DNA of 21,985 bases, taken from assembly GCA_964556675.1 (NCBI GenBank), contig CAZKYN010000023.1, positions 1-21,985 of the forward strand, in the 5' to 3' direction. The notes under the pieces are model-generated. The model ran no database searches. It had not been told where the DNA came from and worked only from the letters and a program-made list of their open reading frames with translations. Source of the DNA: JBDKTK01 sp964556675 (GTDB lineage: Bacteria; Desulfobacterota; Syntrophia; Syntrophales; UBA4778). The number at the start of each line of letters is the position of its first letter. Positions within the stretch are counted from its first letter, which is position 1. The position numbers and the translations under genes were made by a program. Shown piece after piece: positions 1 through 7,789 of this stretch.

Positions 1-1113
1 GACATAAAAACCATAAAAAAACTGCTGAACCACATGGGTGCCCGCTGCCGGACCGAATCGCCCGGCACCATCCGGATCAATTCGGAGAATATCACGTGTT
101 GCGAAGCCCCTTACGAACTTGTGAAAACAATGAGGGCCTCAATACTGGTGCTCGGGCCACTGGTGGCCAGGCTGGGACAGGCCAGGGTGTCGCTTCCCGG
201 CGGCTGCGCAATCGGAGCGCGGCCTGTAAACCTTCATATAAAAGCCCTTGAAAGCATGGGAGCGGAAATAACACTGGCGGGCGGCTATCTTGAAGCCAGG
301 GCAAAACGGCTCAAGGGGGCAAAAATATACTTCGATATTTCCACGGTGACCGGGACGGAAAACATAATGATGGCTGCTTGCCTGGCGGAAGGAGAAACCA
401 TTCTTGAAAATGCCGCCAAGGAACCGGAAATCATCAATCTCGCCGAGGTTTTGAACGGAATGGGCGCCAGGGTCAGCGGGGCCGGAACCGACGTGATCCG
501 GATTGATGGAGTTAGTAAATTGCACTCCGTTGAAGCGGATATTATACCCGACAGGATCGAGGCGGGCACATTTATAATTGCCGCCGGCATCACGGCCGGA
601 GATGTGATTGTAAGGGGCTGCGTGCCGGGACATCTTGACGCGCTGATCAAAAAGCTGAGTGATGCCGGAATGGAGATAACCGCTGTAGACGAGGGGCTTC
701 GGGCGGTCGGAAATAAAGAGATCCGAAGCGTTGATATAATGACTCTCCCGTACCCGGGCTTCCCGACAGACCTCCAGGCGCAGATAATGTCTTATCTCAC
801 GTTGGCTCAGGGCTCGAGCCTTATCAGTGAAACCGTCTTCGAGAACCGGTTCATGCATGTCAGCGAGCTCCAGAGGATGGGGGCGGACATCAAGGTCCAG
901 GGCGGAAATGCAGTGGTCAAAGGCGTGGCCGGCCTCCGGGGCGCTCCGGTGATGGCAACGGACTTGAGGGCTTCGGCTTCTCTGATCCTGGCGGGACTTG
1001 CCGCCCGGGGGAGGACCGACCTCTCGAGAGTTTACCATATAGACCGCGGTTACGAACAGATCGAAAAGAAATTATCCGGCCTGGGGGCCAGGATCAGCAG
1101 GGTCAGGGAATGA
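1..1113 (+). CDS. murA: UDP-N-acetylglucosamine 1-carboxyvinyltransferase MurA (5' end outside window)
   Basis: MurA transfers enolpyruvate from phosphoenolpyruvate to UDP-GlcNAc, the first committed cytoplasmic step of peptidoglycan synthesis. The reading frame is open from base 1 without a start that fits the family. An in-frame ATG at 34 falls inside the protein, so roughly the first 50-60 residues of a usual 415-430 residue enzyme lie upstream of the window. The signature PGGCAIGARPVNLH is present, with the catalytic (fosfomycin-target) cysteine encoded at 205-207. Further family blocks are seen: GTENIMMAACLAEG, PDRIEAGTFIIAAG, PYPGFPTDLQAQ and the C-terminal DLRASASLILAGLAA and HIDRGYEQIEKKLSGLGA. 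The stop overlaps the hisD start in an ATGA arrangement, implying cotranscription and translational coupling. Identification is from motifs and is secure; only the N-terminus is missing. Confidence 0.96.
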   Translation, partial: DIKTIKKLLNHMGARCRTESPGTIRINSENITCCEAPYELVKTMRASILVLGPLVARLGQARVSLPGGCAIGARPVNLHIKALESMGAEITLAGGYLEARAKRLKGAKIYFDISTVTGTENIMMAACLAEGETILENAAKEPEIINLAEVLNGMGARVSGAGTDVIRIDGVSKLHSVEADIIPDRIEAGTFIIAAGITAGDVIVRGCVPGHLDALIKKLSDAGMEITAVDEGLRAVGNKEIRSVDIMTLPYPGFPTDLQAQIMSYLTLAQGSSLISETVFENRFMHVSELQRMGADIKVQGGNAVVKGVAGLRGAPVMATDLRASASLILAGLAARGRTDLSRVYHIDRGYEQIEKKLSGLGARISRVRE

Positions 1114-2405
1114 GGATAGTCAGATCATCAGATGGAAATTTTCACCGCCTTTTGAATAAAATTCTCAAAAGAGGGGATTTTGAAGATACCGGTGTCGGCA
1201 AGACAGTAGCGCGGATCATCTCGGACGTTGCCCGTAACGGGGATGCCGCCGTATTCAAATATACGCGGAAACTCGACGGTGTTGAGCTTACTTCGCAAAC
1301 ATGCGAGGTTTCCCGTAAGGAGAAACAAGAATATTTAAAAGCTGTTCCAGCCGACGACCTGGATCTGCTCTCGGCTGCGGCAAAGAGGATCGAGGCGTTC
1401 CACCAAAAGCAGGTTTCCGGACCTTGGCGCTATTCGGAAGAGCGGGGAATCATATTGGGCCAATTGGTGAGACCCCTGCAACGGGTGGGGATATACTGTC
1501 CGGGAGGCTTGGCATCATATCCCTCGACAGTCCTGATGACGGCGATTCCCGCTAAAGTTGCAGGGGTGAATGATGTGATCCTGACAACTCCGGCGAGAAA
1601 GGGGAAAATCGCCCCGATTATAATTGCGGCTGCCCACATTTCCGGAGTTGGCCGGATTTTCAAAATCGGAGGCGCCCAGGCTGTTGCGGCACTGGCCTAC
1701 GGGACGCAATCTGTTCCCAGGGTGGACAAGATTGTGGGACCAGGAAATGCTTTTGTTGCTGTTGCCAAAAAGATGGTTTTCGGACAGGTCGGGATAGATA
1801 TGATTGCCGGGCCCAGCGAAGTTTGCATCATAGCCGATGAAAGCGCCGAACCGGAAATGATCGCGGCGGATCTCCTCTCCCAGGCCGAACATGACCGGAT
1901 GGCAAGCGCCGTCCTGCTTACTCCTGACGAGTCCATTGCCGAGCAGACGGCCAGGCAATTGAAACTCCGGCTTGCCCGGCTCTCGCGAAAATCCATTGCA
2001 GCCAAATCGATCAGGGACTTCGGGCTGACAGCGATCACCAGATCCCTGGAAGAGGCGGTTGAAATTGCAGAAATGATCTCTCCGGAGCATCTGGAGCTTA
2101 TGGTGGCCCGGCCGGAAAAATTGATTCCCAGGATTGAAAATGCCGGAGCCATTTTTTCGGGAAGATTCACGCCGGAAGCAATAGGCGATTACCTGGCCGG
2201 CCCCAGCCACGTACTGCCTACCGGCGGCAGCGCGCGATTCTCCTCGCCGCTGGGCGTATATGACTTTGTCAAGAGGACAAGCCTGATATCTTTTTCCAGA
2301 ACTGCCTTGAAGAAACATGCTTCCGGGGCGGTCAAACTGGCGACCCTGGAAGGCCTGGAAGCCCATGCTTTGTCTGTGCAAGCCCGGTTCACAAAAAAAC
2401 CTTGA
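1110..2405 (+). CDS. hisD: Histidinol dehydrogenase HisD
   Basis: HisD is a zinc enzyme that oxidises L-histidinol to L-histidine in two NAD+-dependent steps, the end of the histidine pathway. The 431-residue length is typical. Numbering matches the E. coli enzyme closely: zinc ligands Q258, H261, D360 and H419, and the catalytic pair E326-H327 in SPEHLELM. The GPGNAFVAVAKK and IDMIAGPSEV blocks and SHVLPTGGSARFSSPLGVYDFVK-type region are also intact. The ATG overlaps the murA stop (ATGA), with a weak purine-rich AGGGA just ahead. In many related genomes hisG sits between murA and hisD; here it does not. The other his genes are not in this window. The stop codon lies inside a TTGACA hexamer that probably belongs to the promoter of the following tRNA. 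Confidence 0.97.
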   Translation: MRIVRSSDGNFHRLLNKILKRGDFEDTGVGKTVARIISDVARNGDAAVFKYTRKLDGVELTSQTCEVSRKEKQEYLKAVPADDLDLLSAAAKRIEAFHQKQVSGPWRYSEERGIILGQLVRPLQRVGIYCPGGLASYPSTVLMTAIPAKVAGVNDVILTTPARKGKIAPIIIAAAHISGVGRIFKIGGAQAVAALAYGTQSVPRVDKIVGPGNAFVAVAKKMVFGQVGIDMIAGPSEVCIIADESAEPEMIAADLLSQAEHDRMASAVLLTPDESIAEQTARQLKLRLARLSRKSIAAKSIRDFGLTAITRSLEEAVEIAEMISPEHLELMVARPEKLIPRIENAGAIFSGRFTPEAIGDYLAGPSHVLPTGGSARFSSPLGVYDFVKRTSLISFSRTALKKHASGAVKLATLEGLEAHALSVQARFTKKP

Positions 2406-2430
2406 CAAAAAAAGCCTATTGAATAATTTT
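2402..2430 (+). promoter_or_regulatory. Probable sigma-70 promoter for tRNA-Gly (and possibly the rimP operon)
   Basis: A perfect TTGACA -35 hexamer (2402-2407) overlaps the hisD stop codon and is followed by an AT-rich stretch at 2418-2432. The -10 box is ambiguous: TAATTT at 2424-2429 gives a 16-bp spacer, whereas the better-matching AATAAT at 2422-2427 gives only 14 bp. Initiation near 2436-2440 would leave a short 5' leader on the tRNA starting at 2455. This is a sequence-match inference only. Confidence 0.45.
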
Positions 2431-2454
2431 GTATTGTTTCCCAGGGTATTCAGG

Positions 2455-2529
2455 GCGGGCGTAATTCAGCGGTAGAATGTCAGCTTCCCAAGCTGAAAGT
2501 CGAGGGTTCGATTCCCTTCGCCCGCTCCA
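2455..2529 (+). tRNA. tRNA-Gly, anticodon CCC, CCA encoded
   Basis: A complete cloverleaf can be folded by eye. The acceptor strands GCGGGCG (2455-2461) and CGCCCGC (2519-2525) pair perfectly. A D-arm carries AGCGGTA. The anticodon stem TCAGC/GCTGA flanks the loop TTCCCAA with anticodon CCC. The T-arm is GAGGG-TTCGATT-CCCTT-like. A discriminator T is followed by an encoded CCA (2527-2529). This reads GGG glycine codons. It sits immediately ahead of the rimP-nusA operon, in the position held by the initiator tRNA gene metY in E. coli. Confidence 0.97.
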
Positions 2530-2660
2530 TTTTAAAATTCACAGGCTGTTAAGATTCGCTCCTCAGGCGAAATCGGCAAGGTAGTATTCGGCTGTTATTC
2601 TTCTTGCAAATAGCTTGAATTTTTGATAAATATCCCCCAATTCATTCTGATTTAGACGAG

Positions 2661-2690
2661 AGTGGGCCATTTTTGCCCACTTTTTTATTT
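2661..2690 (+). terminator. Intrinsic terminator or attenuator in the rimP leader
   Basis: A perfect 7-bp stem AGTGGGC (2661-2667) / GCCCACT (2675-2681) closes a 7-nt loop and runs straight into a T tract (2681-2686, then ATTT). This is a textbook Rho-independent terminator. It would end the tRNA-Gly transcript, or act as an attenuator if the tRNA promoter also drives rimP-nusA. A second, bulged hairpin at 2553-2574 (GATTCGC with GCGAAATC) lies between the tRNA and this element. The rest of 2530-2713 contains no gene. Confidence 0.8.
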
Positions 2691-2696
2691 TAAAAT

Positions 2697-2710
2697 AGAA
2701 GCCGGCTTCT
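2697..2710. repeat. 14-bp perfect palindrome abutting the rimP start codon
   Basis: AGAAGCCGGCTTCT is its own reverse complement and ends 3 nt before the TTG start of rimP. It occupies the place where a Shine-Dalgarno sequence would normally be, and no good one is visible. It could be an operator on DNA, but as RNA it can form only a small hairpin. Function unknown. Confidence 0.5.
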
Positions 2711-2713
2711 GGT

Positions 2714-3181
2714 TTGAAACCAACGCGAGAAAATATTTTTGCCCTGATCGAGCCAGCTCTTGAAAGAGAAGGCATCGAACTTGTGGACGTGGAATGTGCG
2801 CGCATGGGCTCGCGGTGGTTAATCAGGCTCTATCTGGACAGGGAGGGCGGGATCACCCTGGAGGATTGCGCAAGCATGAGCAGGCTGATCGGAGATATCC
2901 TCGATGTCAACGATATTCCACCCGGGCCCTACAATCTTGAGGTATCCTCTCCCGGACTTGACCGGCCGCTGACTCGCGAAAAGGATTTTCTTCAGTTCAA
3001 AGGTTCCCGAGTCAAAATCAGGTTGAAAGAAAAATATGAGGGGTCGAGAAATTTCAAGGGCATTCTGATTGATTATATCAAAGAAGAGGGCGGCGCCATT
3101 GTCGTCCTCGAGTCAGATGGAAAACTTTACCGTCTGCCCAAAGATAATATCTTTAAGGCAAATCTAGAATATGAAATTTGA
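2714..3181 (+). CDS. rimP: Ribosome maturation factor RimP
   Basis: RimP assists maturation of the 30S ribosomal subunit. The 155-residue product has the family blocks ALIEPALEREGIELVDVE, the RLYLDREGGITLEDC motif, YNLEVSSPGLDRPL and a C-terminal SH3-like half. The TTG at 2714 is chosen because it gives an N-terminus (MKPTRENIFALIEP) of the usual RimP length and no later start preserves the conserved first helix. The initiation region is odd: no clear Shine-Dalgarno sequence, with a perfect palindrome there instead. It is the first protein gene of the nus operon and lies 30 nt ahead of nusA. Confidence 0.95.
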   Translation: MKPTRENIFALIEPALEREGIELVDVECARMGSRWLIRLYLDREGGITLEDCASMSRLIGDILDVNDIPPGPYNLEVSSPGLDRPLTREKDFLQFKGSRVKIRLKEKYEGSRNFKGILIDYIKEEGGAIVVLESDGKLYRLPKDNIFKANLEYEI

Positions 3182-3211
3182 CCGGGGCCTTTCCGGTAAT
3201 TTGGAGGATAT

Positions 3212-4471
3212 ATGTTTCCAGAACTCAAGCGTTTGATAGAGCAGATGGGAAAAGACAAGGGAATCAACAAGCAGATCATTATTGAAGCCCTGGAGACCGC
3301 AATGCTTACCGCTGCCAAAAAGAAGCTGGGGCTCAATGCCGATATCGAAGCTCGTTATAATGAAGAGGCTGGAGAGATAGAAGTATTTCAGTTCAAGACG
3401 GTGGTCGATAAGGTCGTCGACAACGAGACGCAGGTGTCCCTGAATTATGCAAAGAACAGCCTTGATGAAGAAGCGCAGCTGGGGGACAGCCTGGGAATTA
3501 AAATAGAAACGAGCACCTTTGGGAGGATAGCGGCCCAGACAGCAAAACAGATCATCATCCAGAAAGTCAAGGATGCCGAAAGAGACAACATCTTTGATGA
3601 GTACAAAGACAAGAAGGGCCAGTTACTAAACGGCTTTGTTCAGAGGTTTGACGGCGGGAACATTATTGTCAACCTGGGCCGGACGGAGGGGATAATCCCC
3701 GTATCCGAGCAGATCCACAGGGAATCTTTTAAAAGGGGCGAGCGCATCAGGGCATACGTTTACGATGTCAAACGGATATCCAAGGGACCCCAGATTGTGT
3801 TATCCAGGACCCACCCGGGTTTCCTGCGCTCCCTGTTCGAAATGGAGGTCCCGGAGATATCGGAAGGTCTTATAGAAATAGTCAATGTCGCCCGGGAACC
3901 GGGGAACCGCTCAAAAATCGCCGTGCGTACGAAAGACAAGGATATTGATCCGGTCGGAGCCTGTGTCGGCATGAGAGGTTCAAGGGTTCAGAGCGTAGTC
4001 CAGGAACTCAAAGGGGAAAGGATCGATATTGTCCCATATTCAGATGATCCTGTGAAATTTGTCTGCAGTGCAATATCACCGGCTAAAGTGGACAGGGTCC
4101 TTATATATGACGATAATCACTCGATTGAGGTCATTGTCCCCGATGATCAGCTGTCCCTTGCAATAGGCAAGAACGGTCAGAATGTGAGGCTGGCGGCGCG
4201 GCTGACGGGGTGGAAGATAGATGTAAAGAGCGAGTCCATGGTCACTTCCCAATCGGAAAACGGCTACAAGGAGCTCATGAAGCTGCAGGGTGTGGACGAA
4301 GGCCTTGCCGAACGCCTTTTCAAGGAAGGCTTTAAAAGCATCTCCACAATAGCTTCGGCTGATGCCGGATCGCTGACGGCGGTTCCCGGCGTTGATGAAA
4401 AAGCTGCTCAGAACTGGATTGATGAAGCGGGTCGGATCCTGGCCGGAGAGCCGGGGGGCGGAAATGCATGA
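3212..4471 (+). CDS. nusA: Transcription termination/antitermination protein NusA
   Basis: NusA binds RNA polymerase and nascent RNA and modulates pausing, intrinsic termination and antitermination. The ATG at 3212 is preceded by a strong GGAGG Shine-Dalgarno sequence (TTTGGAGGATAT). The 419 residues show the polymerase-binding N-terminal domain (about 1-125), an S1 domain (about 132-200, with GGNIIVNLGRTEGIIP), two KH domains (GMRGSRVQSVV near 253; AIGKNGQNVRLAARLTGW near 315) and a C-terminal helix-hairpin-helix repeat region (about 348-410, LMKLQGVDEGLAERLF and AVPGVDEKAAQNW). In many bacteria ylxR and a ribosomal L7Ae-like gene separate nusA from infB; both are absent here, leaving only 46 nt. 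NusA may autoregulate its own operon through the upstream terminator hairpin, as proposed in E. coli; this is inference. Confidence 0.97.
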   Translation: MFPELKRLIEQMGKDKGINKQIIIEALETAMLTAAKKKLGLNADIEARYNEEAGEIEVFQFKTVVDKVVDNETQVSLNYAKNSLDEEAQLGDSLGIKIETSTFGRIAAQTAKQIIIQKVKDAERDNIFDEYKDKKGQLLNGFVQRFDGGNIIVNLGRTEGIIPVSEQIHRESFKRGERIRAYVYDVKRISKGPQIVLSRTHPGFLRSLFEMEVPEISEGLIEIVNVAREPGNRSKIAVRTKDKDIDPVGACVGMRGSRVQSVVQELKGERIDIVPYSDDPVKFVCSAISPAKVDRVLIYDDNHSIEVIVPDDQLSLAIGKNGQNVRLAARLTGWKIDVKSESMVTSQSENGYKELMKLQGVDEGLAERLFKEGFKSISTIASADAGSLTAVPGVDEKAAQNWIDEAGRILAGEPGGGNA

Positions 4472-4517
4472 TGACAAGCTGTGGAACTTGAGCCCGAGAG
4501 AAAACGAGGAGTAAATA

Positions 4518-7073
4518 ATGTCGAAGACAAGAGTTTATGAGCTGGCCAGAGAGCTGGGAGTCGAAAACAAGGATTTATTGGCTCGTCTGGATAAGCTTGG
4601 CATTAAAAACAAAAAGCCGACAAGCTCCATGGAAGACGGCGAGGTCGATAAAATAAAACGGGAATTCCGGAGCAGCGAGCAGCCTCATGAAATGGAGGAA
4701 ACGCGGGTCAAGTCAACTGTCATCAGGCGAAGGGCTGTGAGGACTCCCGCCGAGGAGTCTCAGGCGGCAATAGAGGAGGAAAGCCCTGTTGAGGGAGCTC
4801 AAGAGCCTGCACCCGCAGCTCCGGAGAATAAAGAAGAGCTCAAGAAACCGGAAGTGATCGAAACGCCGGAAATCAAAGCTCCCGAAAAGGAACCAGCCCC
4901 GGCAGCAGCAGTGAAGGCAATCGAGCCTCAGCCGAAGAAAGAGCCTGCCGTAGTTTCAGAGGAAAAGAAACCTGCGGCTGCAAGGCCGGTAATCGAGCCT
5001 GCTCGGGAAAAGAAGGCCCCTGCAGCCTCCGGAGCTTCCGCAGTTCCTTCTGCTCCCAGAGTCGTAAAGGAAGTAACAGCCCCCAAAACGGAAAAGCCGG
5101 CCAAACCCGGAGTGGTTAAAGGCTGGAAAAAGGGAAAGAAGCCGGTCGAAGTCGTCATGGAAGAGGCGCCGGGCAAAAAGAAAACCTTTTTCAAGAAACT
5201 GGTGGACAAGAAAGACACCAGGCAGCAATGGGAACGCGAACGCGATGACGAGAGGGCAGCCAGGTTAAAAGAGGATAAAAAGGGCACCATTACCCGGATG
5301 AAGAAGACAGAGATTACCACTCCCAAGGCAATCAAGAGGCGGATCAGGGTAAAGGAATCAATCCGGGTAAGTGAACTGGCGAAAAGCATGGGAGTCAAAG
5401 CCGGCGACTTGATATCTAAGCTCATAGCCCAGGGGATCATGGCATCGATAAACCAGTCCCTGGATATTGATACCGCGACCCTGATTGCGGCTGATTTCGG
5501 TTATCAGATTGAGCCGGTAGATGTTGAAGAAGCGATTCCGGCCCAGGAGGCGGATTCGAAAAACCTCCAGCCGCGGGCTCCAGTGGTCACTGTTATGGGG
5601 CACGTCGATCACGGCAAGACATCCCTGCTGGATGCGATACGGCAGACAAACGTGATTGAGGGCGAGGCGGGCGGCATAACTCAGGCGATCGGCGCCTACC
5701 ATGTCAATGTCAAGAACAGGGACATTGTGTTTCTGGACACTCCCGGCCACGAGGCCTTTACCTCGATGAGGGCCAGAGGCGCAAGAGTGACGGACATAGT
5801 CGTGCTCGTAGTTGCCGCGGACGACGGAGTCATGGAGCAGACGGTTGAGGCAATTAATCACGCCAAGGCGGCCAATGTACCCATCATAGTAGCCGTGAAT
5901 AAGATAGATAAACCCGGCGCCAATCCGGAGCGGATTATGAGGGAGCTTTCCGACTACAACCTCATCTCAGAAGAATGGGGGGGCGACACGCTTTTTGCGC
6001 AGATATCCGCTAAAAAGAAAACCGGTATCGAGGAACTGCTCGAACTTATTCTGTTGCAGGCCGACGTAATGGAATTGAAAGCCGATCCGGACAGGCCGGC
6101 AAGGGGTGTCATAATTGAATCAAAGCTGGACAAGGGAAGAGGCCCGGTTGCGACGGTCCTTATCCAGGAGGGCACCCTGAAAGAAGGCGACATATTTGTA
6201 TGCAAAACGGAATTCGGCAAAGTCAGGGCAATGCTCAACGACAAGGGCGGCCGGATGAAGGAAGCCGGGCCTTCCATGCCTGTTGAGGTTATCGGATTTT
6301 CCAATGTCCCGCAGGCGGGCACCGATTTCAACGCGGTCGAAGATGAAAAGAGGGCGCGCAGCATCAGCGAATACTGGATCAATAAGGAACGGGAAAAAGA
6401 CCTGGCGGCATCCGCAAAGGTGACCCTTGAGCAGCTGTACGAGAGGATCAAGGAAGGCACCAAAGAACTCAACGTCGTCATCAAAGCCGATGTGCAGGGC
6501 TCAGTCGAGGCCCTTTCTGAATCCCTTCAGAAGCTCAGCACTTCCGATGTCCGGCTGAAAGTGATCCACAGTTCAATCGGGACCATAACGGAAACAGACG
6601 TCCTTCTGGCTTCCGCATCGGATGCGGTAATTATCGGTTTCAAAGTCCGACCCGATTCTCGCGTTATTGAACTGGCGAAAGCCGAAGGGGTCGAAATCAA
6701 GCTTTACGACATCATCTATAATGTCATTAATGATGTTAAGGATGCCATGGTCGGCCTGCTCGAACCGATTTACAAGGAAATCTCCCAGGGCCGGGCCGAG
6801 GTCAAAGAGATCTTTAAAGTTCCCAAAGTCGGGACTATTGCCGGAAGCGTCGTTACAGAAGGTAAGATCAGCCGGGATTCGAACCTGAGGCTCGTCCGTG
6901 ATGGCGTTATGGTTTACGACGGCAAACTAGTTTCCCTGCGGCGGTTTAAGGATGATGTCCGGGAAGTTGTCTCCGGCCTGGAGTGCGGCATAGGGATCGA
7001 GGGCTTCAATGACATAAAAGTGGGAGACATGATTGAAGCCTATACCCGGGAAGAAGTAGAACGCAAGCTTTAA
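4518..7073 (+). CDS. infB: Translation initiation factor IF-2
   Basis: IF-2 is the GTPase that brings initiator tRNA to the 30S subunit and promotes subunit joining. The start is fixed by GAGGAG six bases ahead of ATG 4518 and by the typical N-terminus MSKTRVYELARELGVENKDLL (IF2_N repeat). A low-complexity linker rich in Lys, Glu, Pro and Ala spans about residues 60-260. A second IF2_N module (about 270-335, SIRVSELAKSMGVKAGDLISKL) follows. The G domain then shows G1 GHVDHGKT (361-368), G3 DTPGH (407-411) and G4 NKID (461-464). The C-terminal beta-barrel and IF2C domains are complete to residue 851. Length is normal for a proteobacterial-type long IF-2. No frame problem is seen. Confidence 0.98.
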   Translation: MSKTRVYELARELGVENKDLLARLDKLGIKNKKPTSSMEDGEVDKIKREFRSSEQPHEMEETRVKSTVIRRRAVRTPAEESQAAIEEESPVEGAQEPAPAAPENKEELKKPEVIETPEIKAPEKEPAPAAAVKAIEPQPKKEPAVVSEEKKPAAARPVIEPAREKKAPAASGASAVPSAPRVVKEVTAPKTEKPAKPGVVKGWKKGKKPVEVVMEEAPGKKKTFFKKLVDKKDTRQQWERERDDERAARLKEDKKGTITRMKKTEITTPKAIKRRIRVKESIRVSELAKSMGVKAGDLISKLIAQGIMASINQSLDIDTATLIAADFGYQIEPVDVEEAIPAQEADSKNLQPRAPVVTVMGHVDHGKTSLLDAIRQTNVIEGEAGGITQAIGAYHVNVKNRDIVFLDTPGHEAFTSMRARGARVTDIVVLVVAADDGVMEQTVEAINHAKAANVPIIVAVNKIDKPGANPERIMRELSDYNLISEEWGGDTLFAQISAKKKTGIEELLELILLQADVMELKADPDRPARGVIIESKLDKGRGPVATVLIQEGTLKEGDIFVCKTEFGKVRAMLNDKGGRMKEAGPSMPVEVIGFSNVPQAGTDFNAVEDEKRARSISEYWINKEREKDLAASAKVTLEQLYERIKEGTKELNVVIKADVQGSVEALSESLQKLSTSDVRLKVIHSSIGTITETDVLLASASDAVIIGFKVRPDSRVIELAKAEGVEIKLYDIIYNVINDVKDAMVGLLEPIYKEISQGRAEVKEIFKVPKVGTIAGSVVTEGKISRDSNLRLVRDGVMVYDGKLVSLRRFKDDVREVVSGLECGIGIEGFNDIKVGDMIEAYTREEVERKL

Positions 7074-7101
7074 TCGGTAAGCACAGTTGAAGAACTCGGA
7101 A

Positions 7102-7416
7102 ATGGTGGTGGGTGTGGGTCTCATCGAGATCTACATCCACGAGAGCAGATCTTTGAAAGACAAGAGGGGCATCCTGCGCAGCATCCTGAGGAGGACTCAG
7201 AACGAGTTCAACATCTCGATTGCCGAAGTGGGGGAAAACGATGATTGGAAGAAGGGCCGGATCGGGTTCTGCATGGTCGGCAACGACAAGAGTTATATTA
7301 ATTCCAAGATGGATAAGGCCCTCCGGTTCATAGACGAGCTTTACCTGGCGGAAATCGTTTCCTCTAAATTCGAGATTATAAATTATTCCGATATTGCGGC
7401 CGAGGGGGAGTATTAA
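7102..7416 (+). CDS. ylxP: DUF503 family protein YlxP
   Basis: This small cytoplasmic protein of the DUF503/YlxP family commonly lies between infB and rbfA. Its biochemical role is not established; its position suggests ribosome assembly. Family hallmarks are the opening MVVGVGLIEIYIHESRSLKDKR, FNISIAEVGENDDW and the MDKALRFIDEL helix. I place the start at ATG 7102 because family members usually begin MVVG. An in-frame TTG at 7087 would add MKNSE and cannot be excluded; neither has a strong Shine-Dalgarno sequence. It follows infB by 28 nt and its stop is 1 nt before the rbfA start, so the two are surely cotranslated. Confidence 0.9.
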   Translation: MVVGVGLIEIYIHESRSLKDKRGILRSILRRTQNEFNISIAEVGENDDWKKGRIGFCMVGNDKSYINSKMDKALRFIDELYLAEIVSSKFEIINYSDIAAEGEY

Positions 7417-7417
7417 T

Positions 7418-7789
7418 TTGGCGATCAAGCGCGCTGACCGGGTTTCGGACCTCATCAAGGCCGAATTATCCGACATTCTCCACAAGGAAATCAGAGATCC
7501 TGTGATAGGCCCGGTTACGGTAACGGACGTGAAAATGTCGAGTGACCTGCGAACTGCCAGGATCTATTTTGTCAGGCTTGGATCTGATTTGAATGCAGCG
7601 GAAGCGGAGCAGCATCTTCAGAGGGCCGCCGGTTTCCTGAAAAGAGAACTGGGCAAGAGGGTGAGCCTGAGATACATGCCCGATTTGGTTTTCGTTTACG
7701 ACAAATCTTTTGAATATGGTAGCCGGATAGAGAAATTGCTGGCTGATATACGAAAAGACGAGAATGAAGATGCTGACCCGAATAAGTGA
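7418..7789 (+). CDS. rbfA: Ribosome-binding factor A
   Basis: RbfA is a KH-like cold-shock-associated factor that binds the 30S subunit during late 16S rRNA maturation. The 123-residue product has the family opening AIKRADRVSDLIKAELSDILHKE, the VTVTDVKMSSDLRTARIYF core and RYMPDLVFVYDKSFEYGSRIEKLL near the end. The TTG at 7418 is chosen because a strong GAGGGGGAG Shine-Dalgarno run (7402-7410) sits seven bases ahead and the protein then starts as family members do. An upstream in-frame TTG at 7394 would bury that Shine-Dalgarno sequence in coding sequence. The 3' end overlaps nrnA by 26 nt. Confidence 0.96.
   Translation: MAIKRADRVSDLIKAELSDILHKEIRDPVIGPVTVTDVKMSSDLRTARIYFVRLGSDLNAAEAEQHLQRAAGFLKRELGKRVSLRYMPDLVFVYDKSFEYGSRIEKLLADIRKDENEDADPNK

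Noticed and set aside
34..36. ATG 34 as a true start of murA
   Set aside because: The frame is open upstream to base 1 and the conserved N-terminal region of MurA would be missing; the gene is cut by the window edge.
139..1038. Long minus-strand open frame (about 300 codons) opposite murA
   Set aside because: It lies antisense to a well-supported murA, has no recognisable domain, and its length is explained by the codon bias of the real gene.
1515..2408. Minus-strand open frame opposite hisD
   Set aside because: All HisD catalytic residues are on the plus strand; this is a shadow frame.
4700..5300. Low-complexity region in infB as a possible repeat element or frameshift
   Set aside because: It is the normal Lys/Glu/Pro/Ala-rich linker of IF-2, in frame with conserved domains on both sides.
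7394..7417. Upstream TTG start for rbfA at 7394
   Set aside because: It would place the strong GAGGGGGAG Shine-Dalgarno run inside the gene and add eight non-conserved residues.
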